From Adiantum capillus-veneris (taxonomy: Eukaryota > Streptophyta > Polypodiopsida > Polypodiales > Pteridaceae), in assembly GCA_014529385.2 (NCBI GenBank), contig CM043969.1, forward strand, positions 73,824,676 to 73,888,675: 64,000 nucleotides of DNA, read 5' to 3'. Positions 21,117-34,039 of this stretch are shown one piece after another. A program made the translations under genes and the position numbers. Position 1 is the stretch's first letter, and each line of letters begins with the position of its first letter. The notes beneath the pieces are model-generated. The model was given only the letters and a program-made list of their open reading frames with translations. It was not told the DNA's origin and searched no databases.

Positions 21117-24100
21117 ATGGGTGAATAAGTGAGACCTACTAGCTAAACTACTAGTATGTGCGAGAAACTAGGTGAGAGACTCTCTCAACTTATGCCCACT
21201 GGCTCACACTATCGAATTACATGCAGTCGTATCAGTTCTAGTCATAGGTAAGTGTGTGTACCCACCCTAGGGCCTGCATGTAAATCTCGCAGACTAATTT
21301 GTATGGTTTGCAAAACTCCACTATGCCTCATGCTAGTGTTAGCCATCGCACGACTGACAACCCCTGCTGCAAATGCTCCCGCTGCTAGCTGCTAGATCGG
21401 ATCTCGACACTAACAAGTCGAGCATGAGACGCCCAAACGCTAACAAAATCTGCACAAACTTGGTTGTACTTCCCTCCTCTGTGCTATTTGCAATCACTTT
21501 GTCATCAAGACTACCCATCACGTATGGATGTGAAAGCACTGACACTAGGAAACCTATGTCCCTATCACCTATAGGAAAAACTATGCGTCCTGACACCAAC
21601 TCATCAGCCTCTAACATGAGTATATCAAAGAACTCCATATCTGTCAGCTCTATCTGTGTCTCTAGGGAGAAGACCTGCTCTACCTTTGCCTGCACAAAAT
21701 CTGACAACACCTATTGTGCCTCACTAGAGTTGACACTCTATCCCTGTCTCTACAGAGTCCACTAGCATGTCCTGCACAGCTAAATTCTTTGTCTCATGAG
21801 CATGGTGGAGCTCACTTGTGAAAGAAACATGTCTCATCTCTCGCTCAAAGTATGCCCAAAACCGAGACTACACTGTCTCAAACCTTAGACATATGCATAT
21901 GATATTCCAGGTCATTGCGGGCTCCTCTGGCAATCACTAATGAGCCACAATGTATATGGAAAGACTGCTTTCTAAGAAATATCTAACAACCAAAGTCTGC
22001 TAACTATCTCACTGAGATCAAGCTCTATCTCAGCTAAGGAACATAGCGCACATTCTGTAGTGTGTATGATGCACTACAAGGAAAAGACAGAAAAACATCT
22101 CATGCACCCTCTATGGCAAACACCGAACCATCCACCAAGTGCACACAACCAATTCTTCCACTAGAAAATGTGATAAACCAGTCACGATGCGGTGTGAGGT
22201 GCTGAGGAACATAGCGCATATTTCGTAGTGTGTATGATTCACTACAGGGAAAAAACAAAAAAACATCTCATGCACCCTCTATGGAAAACACCGAACCATC
22301 CACCAAGTGCACACAACCAATTCTCCCACTAGAAAATGTGCTAAACCAGTCACGATGCGGTGTGATGTGGAAAGCATCATAACTATCTAGTAACCACTGT
22401 GGAGAAAGTATTCTTTCCATAGAACAGTATGCAAGAGGTACACTCGAGGCAAGCATGGAATCATCGTCACTTGCATAGACTGCCACTAGAACTGCCTCTC
22501 TAACCTGTGTCAAAGCCATATATTTTCACTACCCATACATCTTCAATGCTGCCTCATACATCTCAAACAATGATGTCTAATGTGTCCTTTGTGACCACAA
22601 TGCCAACAAAGTATCAGCAAGAATGAGACCGCTATCTCTCAAGAGTCATCAATGTCGACTCTAAACTGTCACACATATATGAAACCATAAGTGAATGGTT
22701 AAGAACCAAAGTATGGAAATAAATTTGGGAAAAAATTGGTAGAGTTTCTCTTATAAACTAAGCAAAACCTTAAGTACAATTTTAACCATAAACCATGCCA
22801 AACTAGCAACAAGTGGGAGGTAACTCGACCACTACAAATCATTCAAAGCATGATCAAACGCATCAGAACAGACGCTCACATATGCCTAAAATCAACTCCA
22901 CAATCTACAAACTTTGCAAGCAAAACAACCTGGGATAAACTACTCTCAATTGAGCGTAAAGCTCATAATTGTATACTCAAGTAGAGAGCAAACTAGCTCA
23001 AAACGCATCCCACAAGAGAAACTGCTAGCAAAAATCTACAAAAATGCCTGTGAAACATGTGACAATGTACTGTAGCCACACAAACATACGCAAATCCTCA
23101 CTCCTGCGAGAGTGGGTACAAGAACACCAAACTATGTCCAAACTGACAAAACCTGTCAAAAAATGAGAGTGAACACTCGATCACTGTCAAAGTGGGAATC
23201 TAGCACGACCACTAAACCATCAGAGAGCAAACTACGGATACATATAAACCATGGCAAGAAATCTTGGGAAAAATATGGCAGATTTTCCCCTGGAAACTGA
23301 GCAAAAACTCAGTAAAGGACTCACCAAATGACATAAAGAATAGACACTCAATGTCTCAGTACCAAAATCCACAAATGGTATACATAGCACTGCGAAAACG
23401 CTGGCAAAATAGCTCACTCTTGGCTAAGTGGCTCTATGGACGTGTACCTATCCAAAAACACATGTAAGTAAACCTACAAATCTGCTACTACAAGCTATAG
23501 CTAGCTCAAACTATATCCACAAATGCATACATGGCCTGAAACTACAGAGGACCATGAAAAAACTGCTCTCTAGTGCTCCACACAAGCTGCACTGCAACCT
23601 GTGAGAAAAACCATTGAAAAACTGGCAACTACTACCTCATCGATTGATAAACACGTTGATTGTAAAAACCTGCTAAGAGCTCTATGCGCTCAAGGAAAAA
23701 CCCGCTCCAAAATGGGCCATCGAAGTCGAATCTATTGGTATGTGCCTCGAAGTCGGAAACAGGGAAAACATTGAAGCCAAAACACCGTGGAGACTACGTC
23801 GGAGCCAGCGGGCTGCTCAGGAATGGTGTAGAGGAGAGCTGATTCCGCTCTCGCTCTATGGTCACCTACTGTGCCGAGGTCAAAATTCGTCGACGATGCC
23901 GTCTTCCACTGCCGGGCGGAAGCACACTAGCCAAATAGCAACCTAATCGTCGCTGATGCTCAAAGTCAAGGCTGAGCCAATGAAAAATGTTGAGTAGAGC
24001 GCTAAAGCCAAGCCACTAAATCACTGTCATAAACTGATGCCAAAATCTGTAGAGGAGGAATGCCAAGAAAATCATCAAGATCGATGTCAAAACCGATGCC

Positions 24101-24467
24101 GATGCCTCCTCCCGTTGTCGGGCAGGAGTCTCCGATGCCGAGAAGAAAACCTTGAAACGGGCCGATGCCAGGTGATGTACGGGCTTACTCGCCACCTGTG
24201 GCCAAACACAATGTGTTTGCTCTCACAGCTCGCTCGCTCTCTCTCTCTCTCTCTAGATCTTTCTCCTACTCTTTTTCTCTCTCTTAGAGCTCTCTCTCTC
24301 TCAAGCTTTGTATCTATCTCTAAGCTTGCTTTTGATTTTCTTACGGCTCATTCTCTTGCTGAGAGGAACTCTCTCTCTGTCGTCTGCAGGCATGTGTGTG
24401 AGCCAGGGTGTGAGAGAGGGGTCAGAGAGTCAGATGGGTCATTAATCCGGGTTGGGGTTGTCGAGGT

Positions 24468-24469
<2 letters not shown>

Positions 24470-24500
<31 letters not shown>
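24470..24500. repeat. Poly-G tract (~31 bp) inside the copia-type element
   Basis: It is an almost pure G run. Frames across it are low-complexity artefacts. Such tracts are prone to assembly error, so its length is uncertain. Confidence 0.9.
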
Positions 24501-24501
<1 letters not shown>

Positions 24502-25212
24502 ATAACGGTGTATGCACCCACCCTTGCACCACACAAGGTTTTGTGACGCTTGAACTTTTTTTAAAGAAATCAATCTCCTCTCAAATTTCTCTTTGTCGAC
24601 TATCAACTCGTCCTGCAAAAGTATGACGAGCTTCCAAGCCTTCAAAGCTCTCTGCCAGTGCTGCCCTGATGCTACTCTCCCAAGCTTTGCAATCTGCTCT
24701 TGACCTACATCACCACAGCGTTACCCCTGCTCTCAGTGTCCAACTGCCTATTGCACTTGATGATGCTCTCTCAAGATCTGCTGCTCATGCCCTTATTCTG
24801 CCCGATGTGTGTGTGCGTGTGAGAGAGAGAGAGAGAGAGCAACACACCCGGGGAGGTCACCTAATAAAAATGTAACCTATCACGTGAGTTCAACAGAAGG
24901 GTATTTAAAGTTCTTGAAACTTACAGAAATATATATACATAAGGGCATTATTTTTTCAAACATGAAAAAAACTTACAGATTTTGAAAGAAAAGGGTACAT
25001 TATATTCTTAACAAAATTCACAGATAAGGGGTTTTACAAACATGTCTTGAACGCACGTGATATGGTAGTTTTACACATAGTGAACCCCCCGAGGCAACAC
25101 ACTACCAGCCTTCTCGGCCTTCAACTGGCTGCTTCAAGTGCTTGAATTTCTCCAATGTGGAGCTCCTTTCTGCCCACTCTATGACCTTCTTGACTTGCTT
25201 GGCCTACTACAC

Positions 25213-25216
<4 letters not shown>

Positions 25217-25244
<28 letters not shown>
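25217..25244. repeat. (TG)n microsatellite
   Basis: A TG dinucleotide run of about 14 copies. Confidence 0.9.
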
Positions 25245-25245
<1 letters not shown>

Positions 25246-25970
25246 AAACTATATGCAGACCAAAATACAAAAAACCATCATCATTACAGAAATGCCCCCT
25301 TTCCTAAAACTTGCAACAAAATATGTCTAGGTAGAGTAGCCAACCTAAGTTACTGTTGTAGCGAGCTCCATACTTTAGTGTGAAAAAGAAACACGATCTT
25401 TAGCAAAACACCAAACAATGCTAAGTCACGGGCAAAAGTGCGGCCTCACCCTTTATATAGAGGAGGGCGGTGGGCCATCAGTCCTTTGTGATGAGTAGTA
25501 TCGGTATGAGTGGAGCGACTCTTTCTTGGAGATAGCGAGGCCGCCCATGTTGCAGGGGAGGTAACCCTAGCACCTTCACGGCCGCCTATGTAGCAGGGGA
25601 GGTAACCTTAGAGCCTTCACGGCCAGTATCGTCATAGGGTAGTAAACCACTCAAGAAAAACACGTATATACAGTGTAATGGATGGGCCAAGTCCCATGCT
25701 GAGGTCTTTAATAAAGTGAGGCCTTTTAAAAGTCATAATAAGCTAGGGGCTTTTCTAGTAATACAATATGTGTGTGTGTGTATGTGTTATTTGCCTTGCT
25801 TAGTGTAGTGCTCCCTAAGTCTGCTCCAAATTGCTACAATTGATTGTGATCGTTCAACTGCCTACCAAGCTCCAAACAAGCTGCTCAAGTGTGGACAAAA
25901 TCCCCCAATTCTGCTCTCAGTTCTGTCTGCTTCTACTGCTCGATTGCTATTGCAATCCCCCAAGCTACTC

Positions 25971-25987
25971 TGTGTGTGTGTGTGTGT

Positions 25988-26023
<36 letters not shown>
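25971..26023. repeat. Compound (TG)n-TA-(CA)n, palindromic microsatellite
   Basis: A TG run meets a CA run at TGTACACA, making a self-complementary tract. Confidence 0.9.
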
Positions 26024-26025
<2 letters not shown>

Positions 26026-26623
26026 GCTCGCATACGAAGCTGCTCCCATGATTTGCAAGTTTTCAAGCTGCTGAATTGCTTCTATAGTGCTACCTTTGAA
26101 AGCCTCTCTCTGCTTGATTGCAAAGCTTTCTCATGAGCTGCTTTTGTTCTGCAGATCCAAGCTTTCCAAAGCTCAATTGTTTGAGTTATGTACTCGGCCC
26201 GATTATAGCCTGCCTTAATTGGATCCATTTGCAAGCCTTAGAATTTCTTGTTTTCGATTCTCTACCTTCCTTAATTGGCCCTTAATGCTTCAAGCCCTCC
26301 TTGCTCGATTAGAATTACTTTTTTGCCCAAGTTCCTTGCATTTGAAGCTCCCTTGCAGTCCGATTCTACACTATTCTCCCCCTCTCTTGCTCAACTCGTT
26401 CCTGCAGATCTCCAAAACTCTGCAGAGCTCCAAGGTCCTTCTTTTTTTTCCCTGATTGCTCAAGAATCTCTAAGATCCCCCCACGCACGAGAGGGGATGT
26501 GCGTGCCAAGAGGCCATGATCTCACCGACTTCGTGCGATATCCTCCGATCCGTGCCGGCTCCACCGTCGAATCAACCTGGTCCGGTGCTGTGAAGCGTCG
26601 AGCTCCATCGTCGTCGAACCAAG

Positions 26624-26635
26624 GCTTTGATACCA
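26624..26635 (-). other. Primer binding site of the 6.1-kb element, initiator-Met type
   Basis: The minus strand reads TGGTATCAAAGC, one base from the canonical copia site TGGTATCAGAGC. It is 2 bp from the LTR edge. Confidence 0.75.
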
Positions 26636-26637
26636 AT

Positions 26638-26954
26638 TGTGAGTGTGTCTCTGCATGAATGCATGCGTGCGTGTGTGGTGTTGTGCATGCAAGGAAGGAG
26701 AGGATCACAAGACCGATATGGGTGGAGCAACCTCTGGAAGTGACTCAAGAGAGTAACGGGCTCCTTATTCATATATGTATAATGACTAAGGGCATGTACA
26801 CAGGCGGGCGAGCGAATCTCTGGAAGTGACTCAAGTGAGCGAGGTGCTCCTTATTCATATATGTATAATGAATCAAGGCATGTGCACATGTGGGCGGATG
26901 GCCGGACACTGGACGTCCGGCCTGGGAAAAGGGCGTAGCGCCTTTACCCCAACA
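26638..26954 (-). repeat. 5' LTR of the 6.1-kb copia-type element, with an ~86-bp internal duplication
   Basis: TGTGAGTG...ACCCCAACA in plus reading. CTCTGGAAGTGACTCAAG begins at 26732 and again at 26818, so an ~86-bp block is duplicated in this LTR only. Confidence 0.75.
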
Positions 26955-27307
26955 GATGAAGAGAAAGAGGAGGAGAAAGGCAAAGATAGTGACCGCTTTA
27001 TTTTCTTCCTCTTGCTTGGATTTCTTTCTCCCTTATTCAAATCATCATAAGAGGGAGTGCTTGATGACTTCCTCTTTTGTTTGGGAAGAGTAAGTGACCA
27101 CTGTTGCCGCTTTTTTCTTGTGGTAGCATTACTTTCAAAGGTAGGTGGAGTGTCACTTTCATACCTCTCCCTTGTCATGGTGCAACACTTCTTCTTAAAC
27201 AGTTTGCCTTGGAGGTCCCTCTGGCATCTCCTCCTCATTACCCAATGAGATTCCTCTTTTGGAAGACTCCCTAGGAGTCCTTGTAGGAATTCTCTCTTCT
27301 TGAGCAT
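26955..27307 (-). pseudogene. gag: Gag N-terminal fragment separated by the copia insertion
   Basis: On the minus strand this is a basic, Ser/Lys-rich frame (LNKGERNPSKRKKIKRSLSL) that ends at the insertion site. The other part of gag continues in the same orientation at 20879 and below. The role as gag is inferred from position only. Confidence 0.4.
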
Positions 27308-28010
27308 TCTTTAACTACCACTCCTCTTATCCCTTGAAAACTAGCATTCAAGTAACTACACCTGTGTTTAGAATATTGTTAGATGCAAAGAGTAGTGGAG
27401 TGGGTTTAACATTGTGAGGCTAGTACCGGTTCCACTTATCATCGCAATGAACAACTCTAACCTTTCATAGATTACTCAAGGACCTCTCTCTTAGGCAAGA
27501 AAAGAGAAACCTCAACTCTACTACCAATGTAGAAGAATCTAACACTTAGTTTTAGATTCAACAAAAGTTAACAATGAAAGGAGGGAGGATTTTTCCTTTA
27601 AGAAGAGAGCACCTTTAAGAAACTAGTGTTATAACGTGCATTCAAAGGGTATAAAATAACCCCTTTACTTACACACTTGAGGTAGTAAAATGATCCCTTT
27701 TTCTTCTAAAAGTTATGGGTCTTTCTCTAAAATCAATTAAAAACCCCCTTTTGTTAATATGATCCTGTTAAAATTTTGGCAATTAAAAAACCCACTCATT
27801 TGAACTCACGTGGTAAGTTACATGTCTAAGGGGTGAACCCCCCGTGGATAGCAAGGAGAACATAGGTTGTGCCGGGCTTATTTCTTTACACAAGTACACA
27901 TTAAAACACATTAACCTTGCACATAATTCAAAGACAATAATCAATTAAGATTGACAACTCGATGAGTATCGGATTTTCTTGGAGCCGGTCCCCCCTCCAA
28001 AAGGACTTCT
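27308..28010. other. No feature recognised
   Basis: About 700 bp of AT-rich DNA. It may be the LTR or leader of the interrupted minus-strand element, but I could not find a primer site. Confidence 0.3.
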
Positions 28011-28013
28011 ATT

Positions 28014-28040
28014 CTCTCTCTCTCTCTCTCTCCCCCCCCC

Positions 28041-28092
<52 letters not shown>
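28014..28092. repeat. (CT)n followed by ~60-bp poly-C
   Basis: CTCTCT is followed by an almost pure C run. Proline- or glycine-rich frames across it are artefacts. Confidence 0.95.
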
Positions 28093-28094
<2 letters not shown>

Positions 28095-28598
28095 AACCCT
28101 TTGTTGTAGCTCTTTCTTTGTTTAGAGGTATGCCTAAACTCCATCCTATGAATTCAATAAGAAATGCACTCATATACGCGGCCACAAGAGGTGGTGTATA
28201 ATATTCACCATGTTGTACATTTAGGAATTTCAAAGTCATATCACCTATTCACCTCGTCTTTAAGGAATTATAGATAAGGTTATAAGCACTCACATATTTG
28301 CACAAAACATATCACACATTCCTAGAAAGATTGCATCTTACAAAGTCTAAGAATGTGGGTGGAAGCATGAGTGGGTGGTACACTTTTAAGGGTGGGAATT
28401 TATTTTTCAATAGCCACAAAATAGCTCCTAGCATAACAAATTTCCAAATTTTATAAATTTTAAAATCTATCTTCAAGGACAATGACAAACAATCAACAAA
28501 AGTCACTCAATTTGCGTGAGACACCTACACAGAATAGTGGTCTTTCTTCTTGCACACTGTCAACAGGTTCTTGATGTGCCATGGCCCTGAGGTACCTC

Positions 28599-28600
<2 letters not shown>
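28093..28600. other. No feature recognised
   Basis: AT-rich DNA between two microsatellite blocks; no coding or repeat structure seen. Confidence 0.4.
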
Positions 28601-28601
<1 letters not shown>

Positions 28602-28684
<83 letters not shown>

Positions 28685-28746
28685 ACACACACACACACAC
28701 ACACACGCATATACACACACACACAAACATTTGTTGTTTCTATTCT

Positions 28747-28830
<84 letters not shown>
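28602..28830. repeat. Compound (CT)n(CA)n block, duplicated
   Basis: A (TC)n tract runs into (AC)n (28602-28708). After about 45 bp the same TC-to-AC order repeats (28752-28829), so a compound microsatellite was duplicated or arose twice. Confidence 0.95.
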
Positions 28831-28831
<1 letters not shown>

Positions 28832-30336
28832 CAAAATTTTCCTCCAATTGAGATTTCTATAGGAACCTTCCCATAATTGTAAAATTTCTATCATTAAGGA
28901 CTTTTTGGAAAATCTTTAAGGGTACCAAGTGACGTGGGCTACTATTAAGCAAGGCATAGAATCAAAGTACCACCCGACATGAGTCCAATATCCCACTGTC
29001 TGGACTAAACCTTGCATAGTGGGTGCAAGAAGAAAAACCTCCTGTAGGTCCACCACCTCTCCCACCCCTCGCACTACTCCCACTCCTTCACCCCCCACAA
29101 TTATAACTACCTGCAAATCTCACCTATATTCTCTTGTATGGAGCATCTTCAACTATATATGAAGGTGGTGGCCTTTGATCCTGGGGCTCTCAGCTTGCAG
29201 GACTTCCTCATTGGGCTTTAGAGTGCCAATCAATTTCACATGGATCTCCCTATTCAGGTTAAAGCAAAAACACGAGTACTTTTGAGTCTGTTATTTGTGT
29301 TTAGCATATAGTAGACATCAATAACAAGTGCCCCACTTACAAGACACCTGTAGTTTGAGTGAAGTACTAACTTGTTCTTTTTCTCATAACGGATACAGGT
29401 ATCATTTGTGGAGCTTTCTATATTCTACACACAAATCCCTCTAAAAGCACTCTGTTGTAGCTACCAATCTTAATGGAAGTATCCATTTTTCTTGAAGAAT
29501 CTATGTATTGTACTTGTATTAAGTTGATGTCTTTGGCTCCTTTCATTGGTCAACACCGCTCTCCAAGTGAGGTTTCCTGGGCGATCCTAGTTTCCGAGCA
29601 GGTCTTGGCAGTGGATACTTGGCGGACGAACTAAAACTGGGAAATATCCTTAGACACCAATATGGTTTTTGACTCTTCTTGTCTATACATTCACAGTACT
29701 GGAATGAGATTCAATGACCAAAATGTCTATTATGGGGATAAAATCTATAGTGTGAAGGTTTACAAGGCTCCCATGAATAGGCACCTAGTCATGGTAGAAG
29801 ACCGGTCATATTTCACTCTTTGAGGATACACTATTTGCAAAATATCAAGGAGACAGAAACATGAGACAAGGCAAACCTATTCACTTACTAATATCACTCA
29901 CAACTACAAAAGTACCATTCCTTCTATGTGATCTGCCAAGATCCATGAACATAATAGACAATGGGTTAAAAAACTACATACAATACATACATACGTATAG
30001 GCATACATACATATATACAAACTCCAATAACTACTATATATATATCTATCATAGTAATTCTACTTTATGAGCTGCTAGAACAATATTACAATAAATTTGT
30101 TTCCTTCACAGTGTCAAAACAAAAAATAAAAACATTGTTGGCAATATACTCCAAACTTCATAGCAAAATGTACGTTGTTTGATTTCATATTGCTATAGTT
30201 TCTATCCATTAGATAGTAGCGAAAGAGGCATCTCCGTACAAGATGTACAATATACACCAAAAAGTTTCTAATTGTTGCTTGGTCATGATTTGCATCTCAA
30301 AAAGACCTAAGTGTAGTAAAAAAGACTCAGCTGACT
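28831..30336. other. No gene recognised
   Basis: About 1.5 kb, AT-rich, with short (TA)n and TACATACATA tracts near 29980-30050. A short GT-rich minus frame (28916-29116) is not convincing. Confidence 0.4.
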
Positions 30337-33300
30337 TTAATGCTCACACACGTGATTGTCAAATTGTGACATTGCTGCGTCTGCCACTAAGAGCCTGAAA
30401 TAATTCGACTTTTGTGAATGGTGAATGAACTCGTGAGATGATGAATTTAATCCCAATATTTGCAAATACACATAGTACAAGTGTTTACATGGCATGTATG
30501 TCAAGCTTTTGCTTTCTCTTTTCAGAAATCCCTCACACGTGCAACGAGGAAACTCGCTCAGAGTCACTGAGTAGTTGACACCTAATGCTCACGAGCCTTC
30601 AATACTTATGTAGAAAATATGAGACTCATTGCATAAAAAAATGGCCTCACGAACCAATTGTGCAGACAAGGTTCTTCCTTTCTAAATGCTAACCTGGAAC
30701 TCTTTGGTCAAATTTGCTCTCCACTTAACAAGATTACCGTCTCTAAGCGCTTGCAAAGAGCTCGATGTTGCATTTGTTGTAGTTGATCTGATTGAGCTTT
30801 TACATGATTCAAGTGAAAATCCATTTTCCTCAAGGATTTGTATCTCTTGTGGTTACAACAAAGTTCCCTCATCCACTGGCCACACTCCTGGAGCAGGGCC
30901 AATCAAGCCAACAACATGGTCCTCATCAACCTCCCAAGAGTGTGTTGGGGATGAGTTACAAAACCAAAAAAACCCACCCACAAGACCTCCAGGATACTTC
31001 CTTTGACCCCAAAAGCAAGGTGCAGGTACTCCATCTTTGCTATTATCAATCCCTACATTAATGTATGCTCCGCATCTTCCCCTTTGCCCTGGTAATCGTC
31101 CAAAACAAGTCATTTTCTTTCCTGGTTCGGTTCTTTTGATAGCCCACACTGTCTTTGGAATCCTCCTCTCCACATATTCTCCTTTTCTCTCACCTTCTGG
31201 TTTATTTTTGTAACTATGACCCTCATTAACAGTTACAAATTATGGCCTATGACTATCCTCTTCAAGGATCTCTCTTGGATCAACCTGCAGCGGTCTCTTT
31301 GCACGCACACTCAGTTTACCCATTGTAGAATGTTGCATCTCTGGAGACTGAATCCCCATTTCAACCATAGATGAATGAGCAAGGTCTGCTAGTTTTCTAT
31401 TCAATGTCTGGCTTGCATTTTGACTACTGAATCTCTCTGCCATATCTTGTATTCCAGGGCCTGTTCCAACATGAATACCTTTCAAGTATGCATTACACTT
31501 CACACTTTGCAAAATAGCCATCGACATGTCAAATCCTGTGGCCTCATAAAGGTATATCTGGCTTTTAAAACCAACTCCAGCACGCATACTTGCATGTTTA
31601 GCCTCTGCTAGATTAGTAGTGGGCACAAAAACACCTGACTCATCTTGACTCACAAACCAAGATCCCCAGTGGAATGCTCTCACATCCCACCAAGCAAGCC
31701 AAGTTTCCAATGATGGTATCTCATCCTTGATTGCATGACCTACATGCCAAAATTTTCTAATTTCATTCTTGCAGTTGTCTGCAGCCACGTCAGATGGTGC
31801 ATTTTGCCACTTTTGACACAAGGATTTATGCTCCTCCTGAAATGAAGAACGGATACACTTACGTGTGTGGTGAACCATGCCCTGCTCCCAATGGAAAGTA
31901 CAACTCCTCTCTTTTTTAGGTACCTTTTTTTTTGCCCCACCAAAGTAAACTGCACGCACTGCAAGCCAATTTTCATTTGCCTCATCTGCCATGAATCCAC
32001 GAAACTCTGGTTTTTCAAAACCATTTTCATGAACCACAGAATTCAACATTTTCCAAAACTTAGTCTGAGCAAAGCGATCCTCGACCTTGAACTCACATGT
32101 GGCAATAGTCAAAAGAGAACGCACATAAGGGTCATATACATGTGCAGACATTGTGGGCCAGCCAGAAACTCTATGTATGTGATCAAAATGAACCCACATT
32201 TCTTGCAAGTTTCCACCAGGTCTCATTCTATTAATCAAATCAAGTCCACTACCAGGTCCCCTAATTGACATTTTAAAAACATGTGGTTGATGTTTCTCAC
32301 TTAACTGCCCTTGGAACAACACACTGTGTATGAAAGGGTAGCGGCAATGATTCTTCAAGTTTAACACAGCTTCAAGTCCCGTTGCAGTGATATTCTTCTC
32401 TCTTTTGGCATACTCTAAACATCTTCCTATCCTCCTTTTATTTGAGAGAGGAGTGGCATACTCAAGAATGTCTGCAAGTTCATCCTCTCCAATCTCTGAG
32501 TTCCCCTCTTGATTGTCTTTCATTAGCATGTCCAAAATAAGATCTTGAGTAACGGAACCCTCCAGTTGTTTTGGAGTAGTGAAAGGATTTAGCTTTGCAC
32601 GTGCTGCAACCTTCTCCTCTATTTTTTTTTCAATGGCTCTGCTCACACCCTCTTCATAAGGGTGCTATGATTACCCAGATGAATCGCACATCTTGTAGTG
32701 TTGAAATGATCTCTAGGCACACAATAGTAAATTATTGCGTGACACAAATCCACACACTCAGGCATTTGTGAGCAGTGCTTGCAAACTATATTACCATGTT
32801 GAAGCCCTACAAGACCAACATGACAACTTTTTTTCATTCTTCCTTTCCATTGTGTTTCATTTTGATAATGTAGTCTCAAGTAGTGAGGACAATCAATATT
32901 GACGCACTAAAGGTGTCCAGGACAACGACTCAAGCGCACAACACAATCAAAACAATCTGAGCTGCATGTGACGTACTCCATCCAAGAGTGACCATCATAC
33001 TTCTGCTCCATTCCATGCGTTGTTGACTTCTCTTCACAAGGCGGGAGCTCAAATGCAATGTACCCATCCTAAACTTTGGGCAGTTCTTCAACTTTAACAA
33101 TCTTTGTAGCACTTTGCATAGCGACATGCAAGCTACTATTCAAGGGGAGCTGTTTAATCATATCAATGACACTGTGAGTTTTTGGTGTTTCAGTAGGAAT
33201 GAACTCAACAGAAGTAGGAGTCTCATGTAGAGCAATATCAATAAAAATCTTATAGAATTGATGTATTTCTGCATCAAGAAGAAATCCTTCTTCACCACCA

Positions 33301-33419
33301 CTGAAGAGTAAAACAATCTCAAACTTTAATTGTTCATGGCTGAGTGACAAAGGCTTAAGTGACAAAGGCACCCCTTCTAAGTCAAAATACTCCTCAAGAA
33401 GATTTAGCTTGATTTCCAC
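30337..33419 (-). pseudogene. MULE-like transposase with N-terminal zinc region and SWIM finger, decayed
   Basis: Minus strand, 5' to 3' from 33419. The N-terminal part (33419-32643) shares one frame with two stops and holds a Cys/His cluster: SDCFDCVVRLSRCPGH, IDCPHYLRLHY and CKHC. After a frameshift near 32660 comes a 468-codon open frame (32646-31240) with a transposase-like core (FRGFMADEANENWLAVRAV, SCTFHWEQGMVHHTRKCI, TTNLAEAKHASMRAG). It continues in broken frames (KKMTCFGRLPGQRGRCGAYI, 31120-31060) and ends with a SWIM finger, CTCEGF then PCKH (30565-30480). D...CxxH core plus C-terminal SWIM is the Mutator-type layout. I saw no terminal inverted repeats. The long open core suggests fairly recent decay. 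Confidence 0.7.
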
Positions 33420-34030
33420 AAACCTGCTCTGAAAATCAACACTTAATTACTTCGTTAGCATAGAAGTAAAAATCACAACGCTTCGCTCTCATTAACCTAT
33501 GTCACTACTCTATTAAAAGAAAAAATCCAGTGCGATGAAATGCTCTAAAAAAAACTACGCCGTCAAAAGCTACCAACTGCCAAGTGAATAAAATAAAACA
33601 AAGCATTATGTTGCCGCCCGCCCTGCATCGCCCTCACTGCCCACTGGTATGCTGCTCCTCCATAGATAGCATGCTCTCGCTATCTATTGAACCGATAGAC
33701 GTGAGTGCTATGTTGAACCGATGACGTGAGTGCTATGTTAATGGCCACCCTACACCTTGTGCTAACACCGCCATGTGTTATTAGCTGTTGTCTCCCCGCT
33801 ATCGACGCTCCCGATGGCAACCACCACTAGCTACAGTCAAGCTGGCCACCACCCTTTGTCACAGCCTATATAGCCCTGAAACACTAACGCGCTGTTGTCG
33901 GCTCACCACCCGGTTAGTTTACCTCCGTTTGCAAACACAAAAAAGGGGGTGTCAAATGGCATCATTCCTCTCCATAATGTCGCCACCCTTGGTGTGGCGC
34001 GGTAGCACAGACAAATCCTCATCTCTCTCT
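33420..34030. other. No gene; short tandem duplication
   Basis: GAACCGATAGACGTGAGTGCTATGTT is followed at once by a near copy (33688-33740). Nothing else is recognised. Confidence 0.5.
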
Positions 34031-34039
34031 CTCTCCACA

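Larger units (their letters stand above)
21117..26620 (-). other. Interior of the 6.1-kb element, no recognisable proteins
   Basis: No RT, integrase or gag motifs were found in either strand. A ~120-bp block is tandemly duplicated near 22065-22190 and 22200-22370 (ACAGG/ACAAGGAAAA-GACAGAAAAACATCTCATG text). Frames such as 21339-21710 have no family resemblance I know. CT, GA, GT and G microsatellites are scattered (24236, 24470, 24822, 25217, 25972). Confidence 0.5.
20880..26954 (-). mobile_element. 6.1-kb copia-type non-autonomous LTR element, inserted in a gag
   Basis: This element is on the minus strand. LTRs are 20880-21098 and 26638-26954. They share CCTCTGGAAGTGACTCAAG, TTCATATATGTATAATGA and a CTTTACCCCAACA end; LTR ends are TG...CA. 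The primer site is at 26624-26635 (minus: TGGTATCAAAGC, initiator-Met type) and the polypurine tract is at 21099-21116. Target-site copies are GGTGA (20875-20879) and GATGA (26955-26959), one mismatch. The 5.5-kb interior has no gag or pol that I can recognise, so it is a large non-autonomous derivative. It is rich in microsatellites. Confidence 0.75.

Noticed and set aside
21339..21765. 123- and 130-codon frames on opposite strands
   Set aside because: Antisense pair of each other in the copia-type interior; no known motif in either, although the minus-strand one reads smoothly and deserves a search.
24037..24546. 169-codon plus-strand frame
   Set aside because: Passes through CT and poly-G tracts inside a non-autonomous LTR element; composition is not protein-like.
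28550..28894. Overlapping frames of Ser-Leu, Thr-His or Val-Cys repeats
   Set aside because: Direct translations of CT and CA microsatellites.
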